A stretch of DNA of 59,212 bases from a virus, in IMG/VR virus record IMGVR_UViG_3300020391_000001, positions 1 through 59,212 of that record, one strand, 5' to 3'. Shown piece after piece: positions 1 through 7,013 of this stretch (its first letter is position 1; every line of letters begins with the position of its first letter). The notes under the pieces were generated by a model. It was not told the DNA's origin and did not search any database. It worked only from the letters and a program-made list of their open reading frames with translations. A program made the translations under genes and the position numbers.

Positions 1-77
1 GGTAACATGAGATTTAAAGCTAGAGAAAGATACTCTTTTGGATTCTCTGATCCAAGATGTATTTTTGGTAACGGAAA
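1..77. repeat. Terminal direct repeat (left copy), circular overlap
   Basis: Bases 1-77 are identical to 59136-59212. The repeat lies inside the major capsid gene and keeps its reading frame. This is what an assembler leaves when it closes a circular contig, and 77 is a common k-mer length. It is probably an assembly overlap from a circular or circularly permuted genome rather than a biological terminal repeat. Confidence 0.95.
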
Positions 78-93
78 TTTACCAACTAGTTAA
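1..93 (+). CDS. Major capsid protein, C-terminal end (continues from right edge)
   Basis: These 30 codons and a TAA stop are the tail of the gene that begins at 58311. The frame starts at base 1, and the first 25 codons duplicate the codons at the right edge. The peptide ends GNLPTS. Joined across the circular junction the protein is 305 residues. See the entry at 58311 for the function. Confidence 0.9.
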   Translation, partial: GNMRFKARERYSFGFSDPRCIFGNGNLPTS

Positions 94-114
94 TAGTCTT
101 TAAAATATTATATT

Positions 115-150
115 AAAGGGCGGTGTATTAATTTGCACTGCCCTTTTTTT
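115..150 (+). terminator. Rho-independent terminator after the capsid gene
   Basis: The arms AAAGGGCGGTG (115-125) and CACTGCCCTTT (136-146) form an 11-bp stem with one G-U pair around a 10-nt loop. A run of T continues to 151. It stands 21 bases after the capsid stop and should end the strongly expressed capsid transcript. Confidence 0.9.
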
Positions 151-151
151 T

Positions 152-688
152 ATGTTAGACAAATTTATGCAAATATCCATGGAGTTAGATGAAAAAATAG
201 AAAGAAGTTATTTTTTTATAAAAGGCCACATAGATATAAATTGTGATTATTTCATTGAAAAAATAAAACGTGGTGTTGAAGAAAATGGAAATATGAGCCA
301 CAAAACAAATCTTGAAGGTAAAATGACTTCATGGAATTATTTTAATAATGATGAAAATTTTAGAAAATATATAATAAATTTTAATAGACACATGGATAAA
401 AATTATAAGTTACCCTTTTATGCTTTGGAAGATTCATGGGGATTTATAAACTCACCAGGAGATAAAACAAAATATCACTCTCACTACAAATCTATTTATT
501 CTGGAGTTATTTATTTAAATCATTGTGCACAGCCCTTATTATTTAATGAAATAAAACAAAAAATTGTTCCTGAACCAGGTTCTTTTGCAATTTTTTCATC
601 ATGGTTGACTCATGGTTGTGATATAAATGACACTAATATTAACAAATTTGGAATTAGTTTTAATATGAGTGAAAGCAATCGTTGGTAG
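152..688 (+). CDS. 2OG-Fe(II) oxygenase family protein
   Basis: 178 residues. The C-terminal half has the double-stranded beta-helix signature of the 2OG-FeII_Oxy_5 type common in marine phages: a YHSHYKSIYSGVIYL block (metal His region), then PEPGSFAIFSSWLTHGCD with the distal His, then FGISFNMS, where Lys stands in for the usual 2OG-binding Arg. The family hydroxylates an unknown substrate using Fe(II), 2-oxoglutarate and O2. The first ATG abuts the T-run of the capsid terminator and has no Shine-Dalgarno. ATGs at 167 and 179 are alternative starts. It sits as cargo between the capsid and decoration genes, and its own promoter is not clear. Confidence 0.75.
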   Translation: MLDKFMQISMELDEKIERSYFFIKGHIDINCDYFIEKIKRGVEENGNMSHKTNLEGKMTSWNYFNNDENFRKYIINFNRHMDKNYKLPFYALEDSWGFINSPGDKTKYHSHYKSIYSGVIYLNHCAQPLLFNEIKQKIVPEPGSFAIFSSWLTHGCDINDTNINKFGISFNMSESNRW

Positions 689-717
689 TTTACCATTTAA
701 AATTTTTATCGTATAAT
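689..717 (+). promoter_or_regulatory. Sigma-70-like promoter for the decoration/lysis operon
   Basis: TTTACC (689-694), a 17-bp spacer and a perfect TATAAT (712-717). It begins right at the stop of the oxygenase gene and gives a leader of about 80 nt before the gene at 805. Confidence 0.65.
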
Positions 718-737
718 AAAAACACCTAGAATAATTT

Positions 738-780
738 ATTATGTCGACTGGCTAGGCAGACGGTATAGAGACGACATAAT
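738..780 (+). promoter_or_regulatory. Stem-loop in the 5' leader of the decoration gene
   Basis: ATTATGTCG (738-746) pairs perfectly with CGACATAAT (772-780), a 9-bp stem enclosing 25 nt. It lies between the promoter at 689-717 and the AAAGGAG ribosome binding site of the gene at 805. It could stabilise a highly expressed mRNA or control its translation. There is no T-run, so it is not a classical terminator. Confidence 0.5.
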
Positions 781-804
781 TAACGCTATACAAAGGAGAA
801 AATT

Positions 805-1350
805 ATGGCTAACACAACATTTTCGGGACCGGTACGATCGGAGAACGGTTTTATTGGAGCAACGAAAAACGCATCTACAGGTGCTTTTACAAATGTATTT
901 GCAATTAGTTCAACAGGTGCTTACACAGGTACAAAACTTGTTGCACAAGGAACTGCAGACGTAATCGTAGCATCAACAGCTGGAACGACTGAGGTACAAT
1001 TCTCTCAGCCAGACAATTCAATTATTACTTCAATTGATATTGTTTGTACTTCCGCACCAACATTAACAGGAGCTGGTGACATTGGTTTCAAAGTTGGAAC
1101 TGCAACAGGCGGAGCACAATTAGTGGCTGCTATTACAGATGAAATTCTTGATGGTGGAACTACTGTTCCTGCAGGAGCTGGTTACAACTTGACTTTAATA
1201 AATACTACTGGAAGTGATGCATCACCTGCAGCATCTCCAGCGGCTAACGTTTCTGGTGCAGCAAGAAATATTTTCTTGCAAATTACAAATACTGTAAACG
1301 CATCAGCTAACGGTAACTTTAGATTTATTATTAACATTCAACAGTTTTAA
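805..1350 (+). CDS. Putative capsid decoration / virion surface protein
   Basis: 181 residues, rich in Thr, Ala, Ser and Gly with almost no charged residues, and predicted all-beta. No signal peptide or membrane segment. It starts 11 bases after AAAGGAG and is the first gene of its operon, with a strong promoter and a structured leader. In the circular genome it lies just after the capsid gene and one cargo gene. Composition, position and strong expression signals suggest a capsid or tail surface protein. No family is recognised with certainty. Confidence 0.5.
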   Translation: MANTTFSGPVRSENGFIGATKNASTGAFTNVFAISSTGAYTGTKLVAQGTADVIVASTAGTTEVQFSQPDNSIITSIDIVCTSAPTLTGAGDIGFKVGTATGGAQLVAAITDEILDGGTTVPAGAGYNLTLINTTGSDASPAASPAANVSGAARNIFLQITNTVNASANGNFRFIINIQQF

Positions 1351-1362
1351 TAAATAAAACTA

Positions 1363-1382
1363 GTGGCTCCTTCGGGAGCCAC
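1363..1382 (+). promoter_or_regulatory. Perfect UUCG-type hairpin between virion genes
   Basis: GTGGCTCC, TTCG, GGAGCCAC: an 8-bp perfect stem closed by a TTCG tetraloop, 12 bases after the stop of the upstream gene. There is no T-run, so it more likely protects a 3' end or attenuates readthrough than terminates fully. Confidence 0.7.
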
Positions 1383-1400
1383 AAACAATAGGAGAAAATT

Positions 1401-1700
1401 ATGAGTGGTGGAGGAAGTTTTACATCAGATCAACTGTCGGTACACAAAGGAAGTGGTACCCATGTCATGATTACAGGCAGAGGAAGAATTACTAGCGTAC
1501 AAGCTAAAGGTCATGCAAGTGGTCAAGTTGAGTTTCATGATTGTGCTACTACAGGTGCTGTAGCATCAGGAAACTTAAAATTAAAATATGTTTTTGGCAC
1601 TGAAGGAATTGATATCTACATGCCTGGATCAGGTGTTTTATTTAAAGACGGTATTGTAGTAGTTGGGGCTAATACTTCAGTTACAATTACACATACGTAA
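1401..1700 (+). CDS. Small beta-rich virion-associated protein
   Basis: 99 residues, start supported by AGGAG 8 bases upstream. The N terminus is SGGGSFTSDQ, followed by alternating polar and hydrophobic stretches with many Gly, Val and Thr, as in a small beta-barrel. It lies between the putative decoration gene and the basic protein at 1702, so a structural role is inferred from context. No family is recognised. Confidence 0.5.
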   Translation: MSGGGSFTSDQLSVHKGSGTHVMITGRGRITSVQAKGHASGQVEFHDCATTGAVASGNLKLKYVFGTEGIDIYMPGSGVLFKDGIVVVGANTSVTITHT

Positions 1701-1701
1701 G

Positions 1702-2391
1702 ATGAGTAAGCTTAAGCTAGGTATTGCAGGTTCTAAATTTGTTGGGACAAAAATAAAAGATCTAGCTAAAAAGCTTAAGAAAAAAAAATATACAAAGACT
1801 ACAAGAAAAAACTACGAAACAGCTCGAGGTTACAAAGTAGGTAAAAGTTTAAAACCTTATAATGTAAGAGCTGGTGCAAGAGATACTAAAGTTATACCGA
1901 CTAAAGCTCAATCTCAAAAAGGTAGTTCATTTAAACCTGTAAAATTAACAGGTATTCAAGGTCCTGCATCAGCAAAACTAACATCATCAGGAACTGCAGA
2001 ATCTTTGAGAGAAGATCTAATGAGAACGCATGGATATGGTCCTTCATTTAATGAATTAATACGATCAATAACTAAAAGAAGAAAAATGAAAGGTGGCATA
2101 TTAAAATTAAAAAGAGGTGGAGATAATATGCCTGCTCGGAACAAAAAAAATTTTAGACCAACAGAAAAAGGTGCTGGTATGACTGCTGCTGGCGTTGCTG
2201 CATACAGAAGAGCAAACCCTGGATCTAAATTAAAGACTGCAGTAACAGGAAAAGTAAAACCAGGATCTAAAGCTGCTAAAAGGCGAAAATCGTTTTGTGC
2301 TCGTAGTGCAGGACAAATGAAAAAATTTCCAAAGGCTGCAAAAGATCCTAATTCAAGACTTAGACAAGCGAGACGAAGATGGAAATGTTAA
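1702..2391 (+). CDS. Basic protein with C-terminal DUF6321-like domain
   Basis: Start taken at ATG 1702, right after the previous stop; an in-frame ATG at 1663 lies inside the upstream gene. 229 residues, very Lys/Arg-rich. The last ~90 residues match the DUF6321-type family of marine phages: GAGMTAAGVAAYRRANPGSK, KPGSKAAKRRKSFCAR, and a final RRWKC. An in-frame ATG at 2128, preceded by GAGGTGG at 2114-2120, would make the 87-residue domain alone, which is the usual size of the family. The gene may thus give two products. A nucleic-acid-binding or packaged role is inferred from charge. Confidence 0.65.
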   Translation: MSKLKLGIAGSKFVGTKIKDLAKKLKKKKYTKTTRKNYETARGYKVGKSLKPYNVRAGARDTKVIPTKAQSQKGSSFKPVKLTGIQGPASAKLTSSGTAESLREDLMRTHGYGPSFNELIRSITKRRKMKGGILKLKRGGDNMPARNKKNFRPTEKGAGMTAAGVAAYRRANPGSKLKTAVTGKVKPGSKAAKRRKSFCARSAGQMKKFPKAAKDPNSRLRQARRRWKC

Positions 2392-2525
2392 CGCAGATTA
2401 TTAGAAAATTTCTAGGATATGATATACTCGACAAAAGAATAAGAATATTAGAAAGAAAAAACTATTGGAGAGAAAAATATAAAAATGGCATATCTAAACG
2501 CAAACATTCCTCCAATATATTGTAA
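2379..2525 (+). CDS. Small hypothetical basic protein
   Basis: 48 residues starting within the end of the previous gene (a second ATG at 2385 is equally possible) and overlapping the next gene by 41 bases. The N-terminal part is amphipathic (LTQIIRKFLGYDILDKRIRI) and the end is basic. Small overlapping genes are the rule here, but coding cannot be proved by eye. Confidence 0.35.
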   Translation: MEMLTQIIRKFLGYDILDKRIRILERKNYWREKYKNGISKRKHSSNIL

Positions 2526-3126
2526 ATTAAGAAAGGAGTATCTGTATGATCTCAAACAACATCACGGAGAAAGTGAAGAATGTGTTATCTTCGCTGTTAC
2601 ATCTATTTCGGGGAGGGCTCTCCTATTTAACATCATGTTACCCAACGGTGCGTGCTATTGGCGTTTGCCTATCTCAGCGTTTTTCCAAAAACATTATGAT
2701 AGAGCCTCTGTGCCGGATATGCAGACGCACGAGCTGGAACTGTGGAACAGTTTTAGTTACTGGCCTAGTGTTACTTGCTTTGATTGGTTGGATGGTGTAA
2801 GCGGAAAATTTTTAGGTCTAGATAAAAAATTCTACCATGGAAAATATTTATTTACGATTGATTGGGCTCACCCAGACGTCAACATCTTGGATGTTGAACA
2901 TTCTGAAATACCTCAAGAGCACAAGTGTGCGCATATATTGGCTCTTAATAACGGGAATTTTGCAGCTCAGCCTAATAACCGTCTTCTTTGGCACATTAAT
3001 AGCTACACTACTGATAACAGCTGGCCTGATTACAAAGTCCAAACTACATATTGGGACGCGGAGGATAACGATATGGTTACAGAAGACAGCGATAAAATGT
3101 TCTATGAAATGGAAAAAAAAGAATGA
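2485..3126 (+). CDS. Conserved marine-phage protein, function unknown
   Basis: 213 residues, rich in aromatic residues and His (CYWRLPISAFF, FDWLDGVSGKFLGLDKKFYHG, FTIDWAHPD), with an acidic C terminus. It resembles an unnamed family I associate with pelagic podoviruses near capsid and lysis genes. It has no membrane segment. GGAGAG lies about 15 bases upstream, a weak ribosome site. The gene overlaps its neighbours on both sides, so it belongs to the operon running from 805 to 5121. Confidence 0.6.
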   Translation: MAYLNANIPPIYCKLRKEYLYDLKQHHGESEECVIFAVTSISGRALLFNIMLPNGACYWRLPISAFFQKHYDRASVPDMQTHELELWNSFSYWPSVTCFDWLDGVSGKFLGLDKKFYHGKYLFTIDWAHPDVNILDVEHSEIPQEHKCAHILALNNGNFAAQPNNRLLWHINSYTTDNSWPDYKVQTTYWDAEDNDMVTEDSDKMFYEMEKKE

Positions 3127-3218
3127 TTGACAAATTAATATATAAATTTTTTGGTGTACTAGACAAGGCATGCTCATTCATAGATAATCTTTTCAAATCA
3201 AGAAAGAAAAAAAAATGA
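3123..3218 (+). CDS. Small amphipathic basic peptide
   Basis: 31 residues; starts by ATGA overlap with the previous stop and ends by ATGA overlap with the next gene. It has an amphipathic N terminus (MIDKLIYKFFGVLDKACSF) and a KSRKKKK tail. The tight coupling on both sides supports translation. It may be membrane-associated given the lysis genes that follow, which is inference. Confidence 0.45.
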   Translation: MIDKLIYKFFGVLDKACSFIDNLFKSRKKKK

Positions 3219-3550
3219 ATTTAGCAGATTTACTTAAGAAAAACATAGTTATGGTTCCTGTTGTAGCTTCAGTTTTAGTTGGAACATTCACAGGTGTAAA
3301 ATACATTGTTAATTTAACAGATACTATTAATGCAAACCAAGCACAGATACGTGAATTAAAGACTATGGAGTTGGAAAATATACAGAGAGATATGAAGGTT
3401 TTAACTGACAATGTAAATACTGTAATTGCAAAATTAGAAAGAGCTGAAGGCACATGGGAAATGGCCGAAAACTTATATGAAGTTCTAGCTGATAAAGTCA
3501 GACAAATGGAATACGATATAAAAGATTTAAATAGGGAAATTAATTATTAG
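3215..3550 (+). CDS. Membrane protein with coiled coil (lysis region, possible spanin/holin partner)
   Basis: 111 residues. One membrane segment at residues ~11-30 (VMVPVVASVLVGTFTGVKYIV) is followed by a long heptad-rich helix of charged residues to the C terminus. This is the N-in/C-out plan of inner-membrane spanin subunits and of some holin-associated proteins. It is followed by a secreted protein, a second protein of the same plan (4101) and an M15 endolysin (4645), so a lysis role is likely. Family not identified. Confidence 0.5.
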   Translation: MNLADLLKKNIVMVPVVASVLVGTFTGVKYIVNLTDTINANQAQIRELKTMELENIQRDMKVLTDNVNTVIAKLERAEGTWEMAENLYEVLADKVRQMEYDIKDLNREINY

Positions 3551-3558
3551 GATGAATT

Positions 3559-4101
3559 ATGGAGTTAGCCAAGATGAATTATTATTTTACAGGAATATTA
3601 ATTATCTTGCTATGCTTAATTGCATGGATAGGTCCTGCGTATCCTAGAAACGAATATCTTAACAACAGCGATAGATGTGGAGAGTTTGAAGCTCGTATAG
3701 AACAGTATCAGAATGATACAAATTACAATTCCTCTGGAAGCACAGATTATAATAATGAAAACTGGAGATTTAATTTAGGTTTTAGAAAATACTTAGGCAC
3801 AGATTGCAAAACGTCAAAAGAAAACATGCAATTAAAACAACAATTAGAGTTGATGAAAATGTGTAACAAAGTAAATAGAAACCCAAGTCTTGCACAAAAT
3901 CCAAACTTTACATTGTTAGTATCAAAATGCAGAGGGGTGATACCTCAAGCAGTTGAGACAGAAACCATGCCTACAGGCAGTTTATGGGATGAATTAAAAG
4001 AAGATTATATTGAAGAAAACCCAAAATCTAAGACTTTAGACAACAATAACAGTACATTGAAAATACCACCAGAGGGTTATATACTACCTAAACCAGAATA
4101 A
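3559..4101 (+). CDS. Secreted/periplasmic protein of the lysis cassette
   Basis: 180 residues. A hydrophobic N terminus (TGILIILLCLIAWIG) followed by a polar Asn/Ser-rich region reads as a signal peptide or anchor. AGGA precedes the ATG, and a second in-frame ATG at 3574 is possible. Several Cys (DRCGEF, GTDCKT, MKMCNK, SKCRG) could form disulfides in the periplasm. Pro-rich C terminus. Linked by a one-base stop/start overlap to 4101. It resembles an uncharacterised marine phage family. Confidence 0.55.
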   Translation: MELAKMNYYFTGILIILLCLIAWIGPAYPRNEYLNNSDRCGEFEARIEQYQNDTNYNSSGSTDYNNENWRFNLGFRKYLGTDCKTSKENMQLKQQLELMKMCNKVNRNPSLAQNPNFTLLVSKCRGVIPQAVETETMPTGSLWDELKEDYIEENPKSKTLDNNNSTLKIPPEGYILPKPE

Positions 4102-4433
4102 TGAAAGTAAACGACAATACATCTATATCAATGCCAATAAGAAATATGTTGGCTATTATTGCAGCGGTAGCTGTAGGTGCGTGGGCATACTTTGGTGTAA
4201 TCGAAAGATTAAATAAATTAGAAACATCAGACACCCTTTTTCAAGCTGATTTGCTCAAGAAGGCAGAGCAAGAACCAAAAAATTTAGAAATGTATATGCT
4301 TATAGAACACCTTGCAGGACAAATTGAAAAAATTGAAGAAGAAATACAGGCATCTAGATATAACAAAGTAAACATAGACCACTTAAAAGAACAAGTGGAT
4401 ATGTTACAGAAAAAAGCAAATGGTAATAACTAA
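4101..4433 (+). CDS. Membrane protein with coiled coil, second of the lysis cassette
   Basis: 110 residues with one membrane segment at ~15-34 (MLAIIAAVAVGAWAYFGVI), then a charged heptad-rich helix (LAGQIEKIEEEIQASR, LKEQVDMLQKK). The architecture matches the protein at 3215 although the sequences differ. It joins its neighbours by TAATG overlaps. A spanin-like or holin-accessory role next to the endolysin is inferred. Confidence 0.5.
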   Translation: MKVNDNTSISMPIRNMLAIIAAVAVGAWAYFGVIERLNKLETSDTLFQADLLKKAEQEPKNLEMYMLIEHLAGQIEKIEEEIQASRYNKVNIDHLKEQVDMLQKKANGNN

Positions 4434-4645
4434 TGGTCGAAACTGTATTTGCATTGTTAATGATCATAGAACATGAGATAAAAGAACACCGTATACAGGA
4501 GTCACTTAGCATGTGTTTGAAACGTAAGAGGGTTGCAGAAAGGCAATTAAAAAATAAAACTATTAGTTACAAGTGTATAAAGAGCAAAGCAGAAATAGAA
4601 TTATACCAGGGTGAAAAATCAATAAAAAAATTAATATTAGAATAA
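4433..4645 (+). CDS. Small conserved phage protein of the lysis cassette
   Basis: 70 residues. Hydrophobic N terminus (VETVFALLMII) then a basic region with two Cys (SLSMCLKRKR, SYKCIKSKAEIE). It resembles a short family often found just before endolysins in marine phages. Coupled by TAATG to both neighbours. Function unknown; membrane or periplasmic location is possible. Confidence 0.5.
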   Translation: MVETVFALLMIIEHEIKEHRIQESLSMCLKRKRVAERQLKNKTISYKCIKSKAEIELYQGEKSIKKLILE

Positions 4646-5121
4646 TGAAACTAACACGTAATTTTAGCCTACAAGAACTTACCAAGTCGGATACTGCAAT
4701 ACGTAAAGGTATAGACAATGAACCTAACGCTGACCAAATAGATAAATTAAAAACTCTTTGTGAAAAAATTTTACAACCAGTACGTGACCAGTTTGGCAGG
4801 GTAAAAGTGACTAGCGGTTTTCGTAGTCCAGAATTGTGTGTGGCCATAGGATCGAGTTTGACCAGCCAACATTCAAAGGCAGAGGCGGTTGATTTCGAAG
4901 TATTAGGTGTAGACAATGCAGAGGTTGCTGATTGGGTTTATGCAAACTGTGAAACAGATCAGCTGATTCTCGAATACTATACGCCTGGAGAACCTAACTC
5001 GGGATGGATACACGCGAGCTACATACCTTTCCAACCAAGAGCTCAATACATGAGAGCATACAAAGAAGAAGGCAAAACAAAATATAAACCAATAACTGGC
5101 AAAGCTGTAGATTTAGTGTAA
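4645..5121 (+). CDS. Endolysin, M15-family zinc peptidase
   Basis: 158 residues, the usual length for phage single-domain M15 endopeptidases, which cut peptidoglycan cross-links at the end of infection. The zinc site is visible: SGFRSPEL (57-64), SQHSKAEAVDFE with His76 and Asp83, and GWIHASY with His123. Ala79 replaces the Gly often seen in the SxHxxG motif. No signal peptide, so release needs a holin or the membrane proteins upstream. Last gene of the 805-5121 operon. Confidence 0.88.
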   Translation: MKLTRNFSLQELTKSDTAIRKGIDNEPNADQIDKLKTLCEKILQPVRDQFGRVKVTSGFRSPELCVAIGSSLTSQHSKAEAVDFEVLGVDNAEVADWVYANCETDQLILEYYTPGEPNSGWIHASYIPFQPRAQYMRAYKEEGKTKYKPITGKAVDLV

Positions 5122-5124
5122 AAA
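5096..5124 (+). promoter_or_regulatory. Candidate promoter abutting the start of the 2OG oxygenase pair
   Basis: CTGGCA (5096-5101), 17 bp, TAAAAA (5119-5124), then 6 bases to ATG 5131. No Shine-Dalgarno is present, so transcription would begin at or next to the start codon. Weaker boxes than the comparable sites at 12062, 13481 and 53343. Confidence 0.4.
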
Positions 5125-5130
5125 TCTATT

Positions 5131-5643
5131 ATGCAAATAATAGATAATTTTCTAGAGCCAGAACTATACGAAAATATTTCTAATTTTTTAAAATCCCATA
5201 ATACTAATTGGTGGTTTCAAAAAGACGATTCTTACGCAAGTCTAACTAAAAACAAAAATGGTTTTTTTGAATTTGTTTTTTATAATTATAGACGACCACT
5301 AAGTCCAAAATTTAACGATTTGATTGAACCTGTGTTAACAAAATTAGAAGTAGATGCGTGTATTCAAGTAAGAGCAAATTTAGTTGTAAGGGATAAAGAC
5401 ACAATCGAGTGTGCTTGGCATACTGACGGACAAAATCCAGCTGCAACAACAGGTATTTTATATTTAACGAATTGTAATGCAAAAACTGTATTAAGCACAA
5501 AAGAGGGTGAGGTGTTTGTTGATAGTAAAGAAAATAGGATGTTATTATTTCCTCAAACAACTAGACACAAGGTAATATATCAAACAGATGTCCACAAAAG
5601 ATATATAGTAAATTTTAATTATTTTGGAAAATTATGCAAATAA
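5131..5643 (+). CDS. 2OG-Fe(II) oxygenase, first of a tandem pair
   Basis: 170 residues. The complete catalytic set is visible: HTD near residue 98 in ECAWHTDG, the distal His in TTRHKVIYQ and the 2OG-binding Arg in HKRYIVNFNYFG. The N terminus MQIIDNFLEP is shared with its downstream paralogue. The family oxidises unknown small molecules or protein side chains. The start has no ribosome binding site but a promoter-like pair directly upstream. It ends in a 10-base overlap with the paralogue, whose start repeats the same ATGCAAATAATAG sequence. Confidence 0.8.
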   Translation: MQIIDNFLEPELYENISNFLKSHNTNWWFQKDDSYASLTKNKNGFFEFVFYNYRRPLSPKFNDLIEPVLTKLEVDACIQVRANLVVRDKDTIECAWHTDGQNPAATTGILYLTNCNAKTVLSTKEGEVFVDSKENRMLLFPQTTRHKVIYQTDVHKRYIVNFNYFGKLCK

Positions 5644-6143
5644 TAGATAATTATCTTGAACCTACTATGTATAAAAATATTTCTGATTTTTTAAAATCAA
5701 ATGAAACTAATTGGTTTTTATCAAGTTTTGACACCCAAAATTTCACTAAGAACAAAAATGGTTTTTTTGAACATTTTTTTTATGATAACAACCAACCCTC
5801 ATGTCCAAAATTTTTTGATTTAATTATACCTATTTTGAAAAAATTAAAATCAACTGCTCCTATTCGAGTAAGAGCCAATCTATCTTTAAGAGATATAGAT
5901 ACCGTTGAATCTGGTTGGCACATGGATGGATACCATTCAGCTGCAACTACAGGTATTTTGTATTTAACATCATGCAATGGAAAGACTGTAGTGAAAACAA
6001 AAGATGGCGATGTATTTGTTGACAGCGTGGAAAATAGAATGTTATTATTTCCACAAAAAACTGAACATAAAATAGTATATCAAACAGACGTGCATGAGAG
6101 ATATTTAATTAATTTTAACTTTTTTGGAGAATTATGCCAATAG
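5634..6143 (+). CDS. 2OG-Fe(II) oxygenase, second of a tandem pair
   Basis: 169 residues and clearly a duplicate of the preceding gene: same length, same N terminus, long shared blocks (TKNKNGFFE, AATTGILYLT, ENRMLLFPQ, YQTDVH). The metal and cosubstrate residues are kept: HMD in SGWHMDGY, His in KTEHKIVYQ and Arg in HERYLINFN. Divergence is greatest between the catalytic motifs, as expected if the copies took different substrates. Translationally coupled to the first copy. Confidence 0.8.
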   Translation: MQIIDNYLEPTMYKNISDFLKSNETNWFLSSFDTQNFTKNKNGFFEHFFYDNNQPSCPKFFDLIIPILKKLKSTAPIRVRANLSLRDIDTVESGWHMDGYHSAATTGILYLTSCNGKTVVKTKDGDVFVDSVENRMLLFPQKTEHKIVYQTDVHERYLINFNFFGELCQ

Positions 6144-6265
6144 GAAGAAGTCAAATAAGAAAACAAGTTGAAGGCAAGCTAAGAGGTGCAAGAGATGAAA
6201 AAAAGAAGAAAAAACGTGTTCTTGCCAAATTATATAGCAAAAAGTCTAAGGTCTTCAAAATTTAG
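6134..6265 (+). CDS. Small basic protein
   Basis: 43 residues, MPIGRSQIRKQVEGKLRGA at the N terminus followed by a Lys-rich stretch (DEKKKKKRV). It overlaps the oxygenase stop by 10 bases. Very similar short basic proteins occur beside tail-connector genes of marine podoviruses, from memory. Nucleic-acid binding is plausible from charge only. Confidence 0.55.
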   Translation: MPIGRSQIRKQVEGKLRGARDEKKKKKRVLAKLYSKKSKVFKI

Positions 6266-6282
6266 TCAAAAAGTGATACAAT
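6254..6282 (+). promoter_or_regulatory. Extended -10 promoter for the connector/tail operon
   Basis: TTCAAA (6254-6259), 17 bp, TACAAT (6277-6282) with a TGA just before it giving an extended -10 (TGATACAAT). The leader of about 25 nt carries AAAGGA ahead of ATG 6316. Confidence 0.65.
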
Positions 6283-6315
6283 CTAAGAAATTGTATAACC
6301 GTAAAAAGGATAATA

Positions 6316-7011
6316 ATGGCGACTTCAGGAACTGCTAGTTTTGATTTATCAATAGAAGAAATAATTCAAGAGGCATACGAAAGATGTGGTATGACTACAA
6401 CTAGTGGTCATAGTCTTAAATCAGCTAGGATAAGTTTAAATTTATTATTTGCAGAATGGGCTAACAGAGGTATTCACCTTTGGAAAGTTTCACTTACCGA
6501 AGTTGCATTAGTTTCAGGAGTTGCACAATATGCTGTAGCTGACACAATTAGCGATGTTTTAGAGGCTTACATATCTTCAACATCTTTAGTTTCTGATAAT
6601 GCTAATACACAAGATGTTTCACTTACAAAAATAGATAGATCCGCTTATGCTGCATTACCAAATAAATTAGCAACAGGACAACCATCTCAGTATTATGTAG
6701 ATAGACAAACAACGCCTCAAATACTTTTGTATCAAGCACCCGACTTGAATACTTACACGACTTTAAAATTTTATGCTATTAACAGAATACAAGATGCAGG
6801 AATTTACACAAATGAAGCAGATGTAGTTTTTAGATTTTTACCTTGTATGGTATCAGGATTAGCTTATTACCTAGCTATGAAAAATTCACCACAGCTAGTG
6901 CAACAAAATAAATTAATATATGAAGACCAATTAAAAAGAGCATTAGATGAAGATGGTCAAAGAGCTTCAACATATATTACACCACAATCTTTTTATCCAA
7001 GTGGAGTTTAA
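6316..7011 (+). CDS. Head-tail connector / tail accessory factor (P22 gp4-like)
   Basis: 231 residues. The N terminus (IEEIIQEAYERCGM, SLKSARISLNLLFAEWANRG, HLWKV) is the hallmark of the P22 gp4-type family, which forms the ring below the portal and seals packaged DNA. First gene after an extended -10 promoter and with a good AAAGGA ribosome site. It leads a run of tail genes with almost no spacing, as expected of a connector. Confidence 0.75.
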   Translation: MATSGTASFDLSIEEIIQEAYERCGMTTTSGHSLKSARISLNLLFAEWANRGIHLWKVSLTEVALVSGVAQYAVADTISDVLEAYISSTSLVSDNANTQDVSLTKIDRSAYAALPNKLATGQPSQYYVDRQTTPQILLYQAPDLNTYTTLKFYAINRIQDAGIYTNEADVVFRFLPCMVSGLAYYLAMKNSPQLVQQNKLIYEDQLKRALDEDGQRASTYITPQSFYPSGV

Positions 7012-7013
7012 TT

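Noticed and set aside
1663-1701. Upstream start for the DUF6321-type gene
   Set aside because: It would overlap the preceding gene by 38 bases and lacks a ribosome site. ATG 1702 directly after that stop is preferred.
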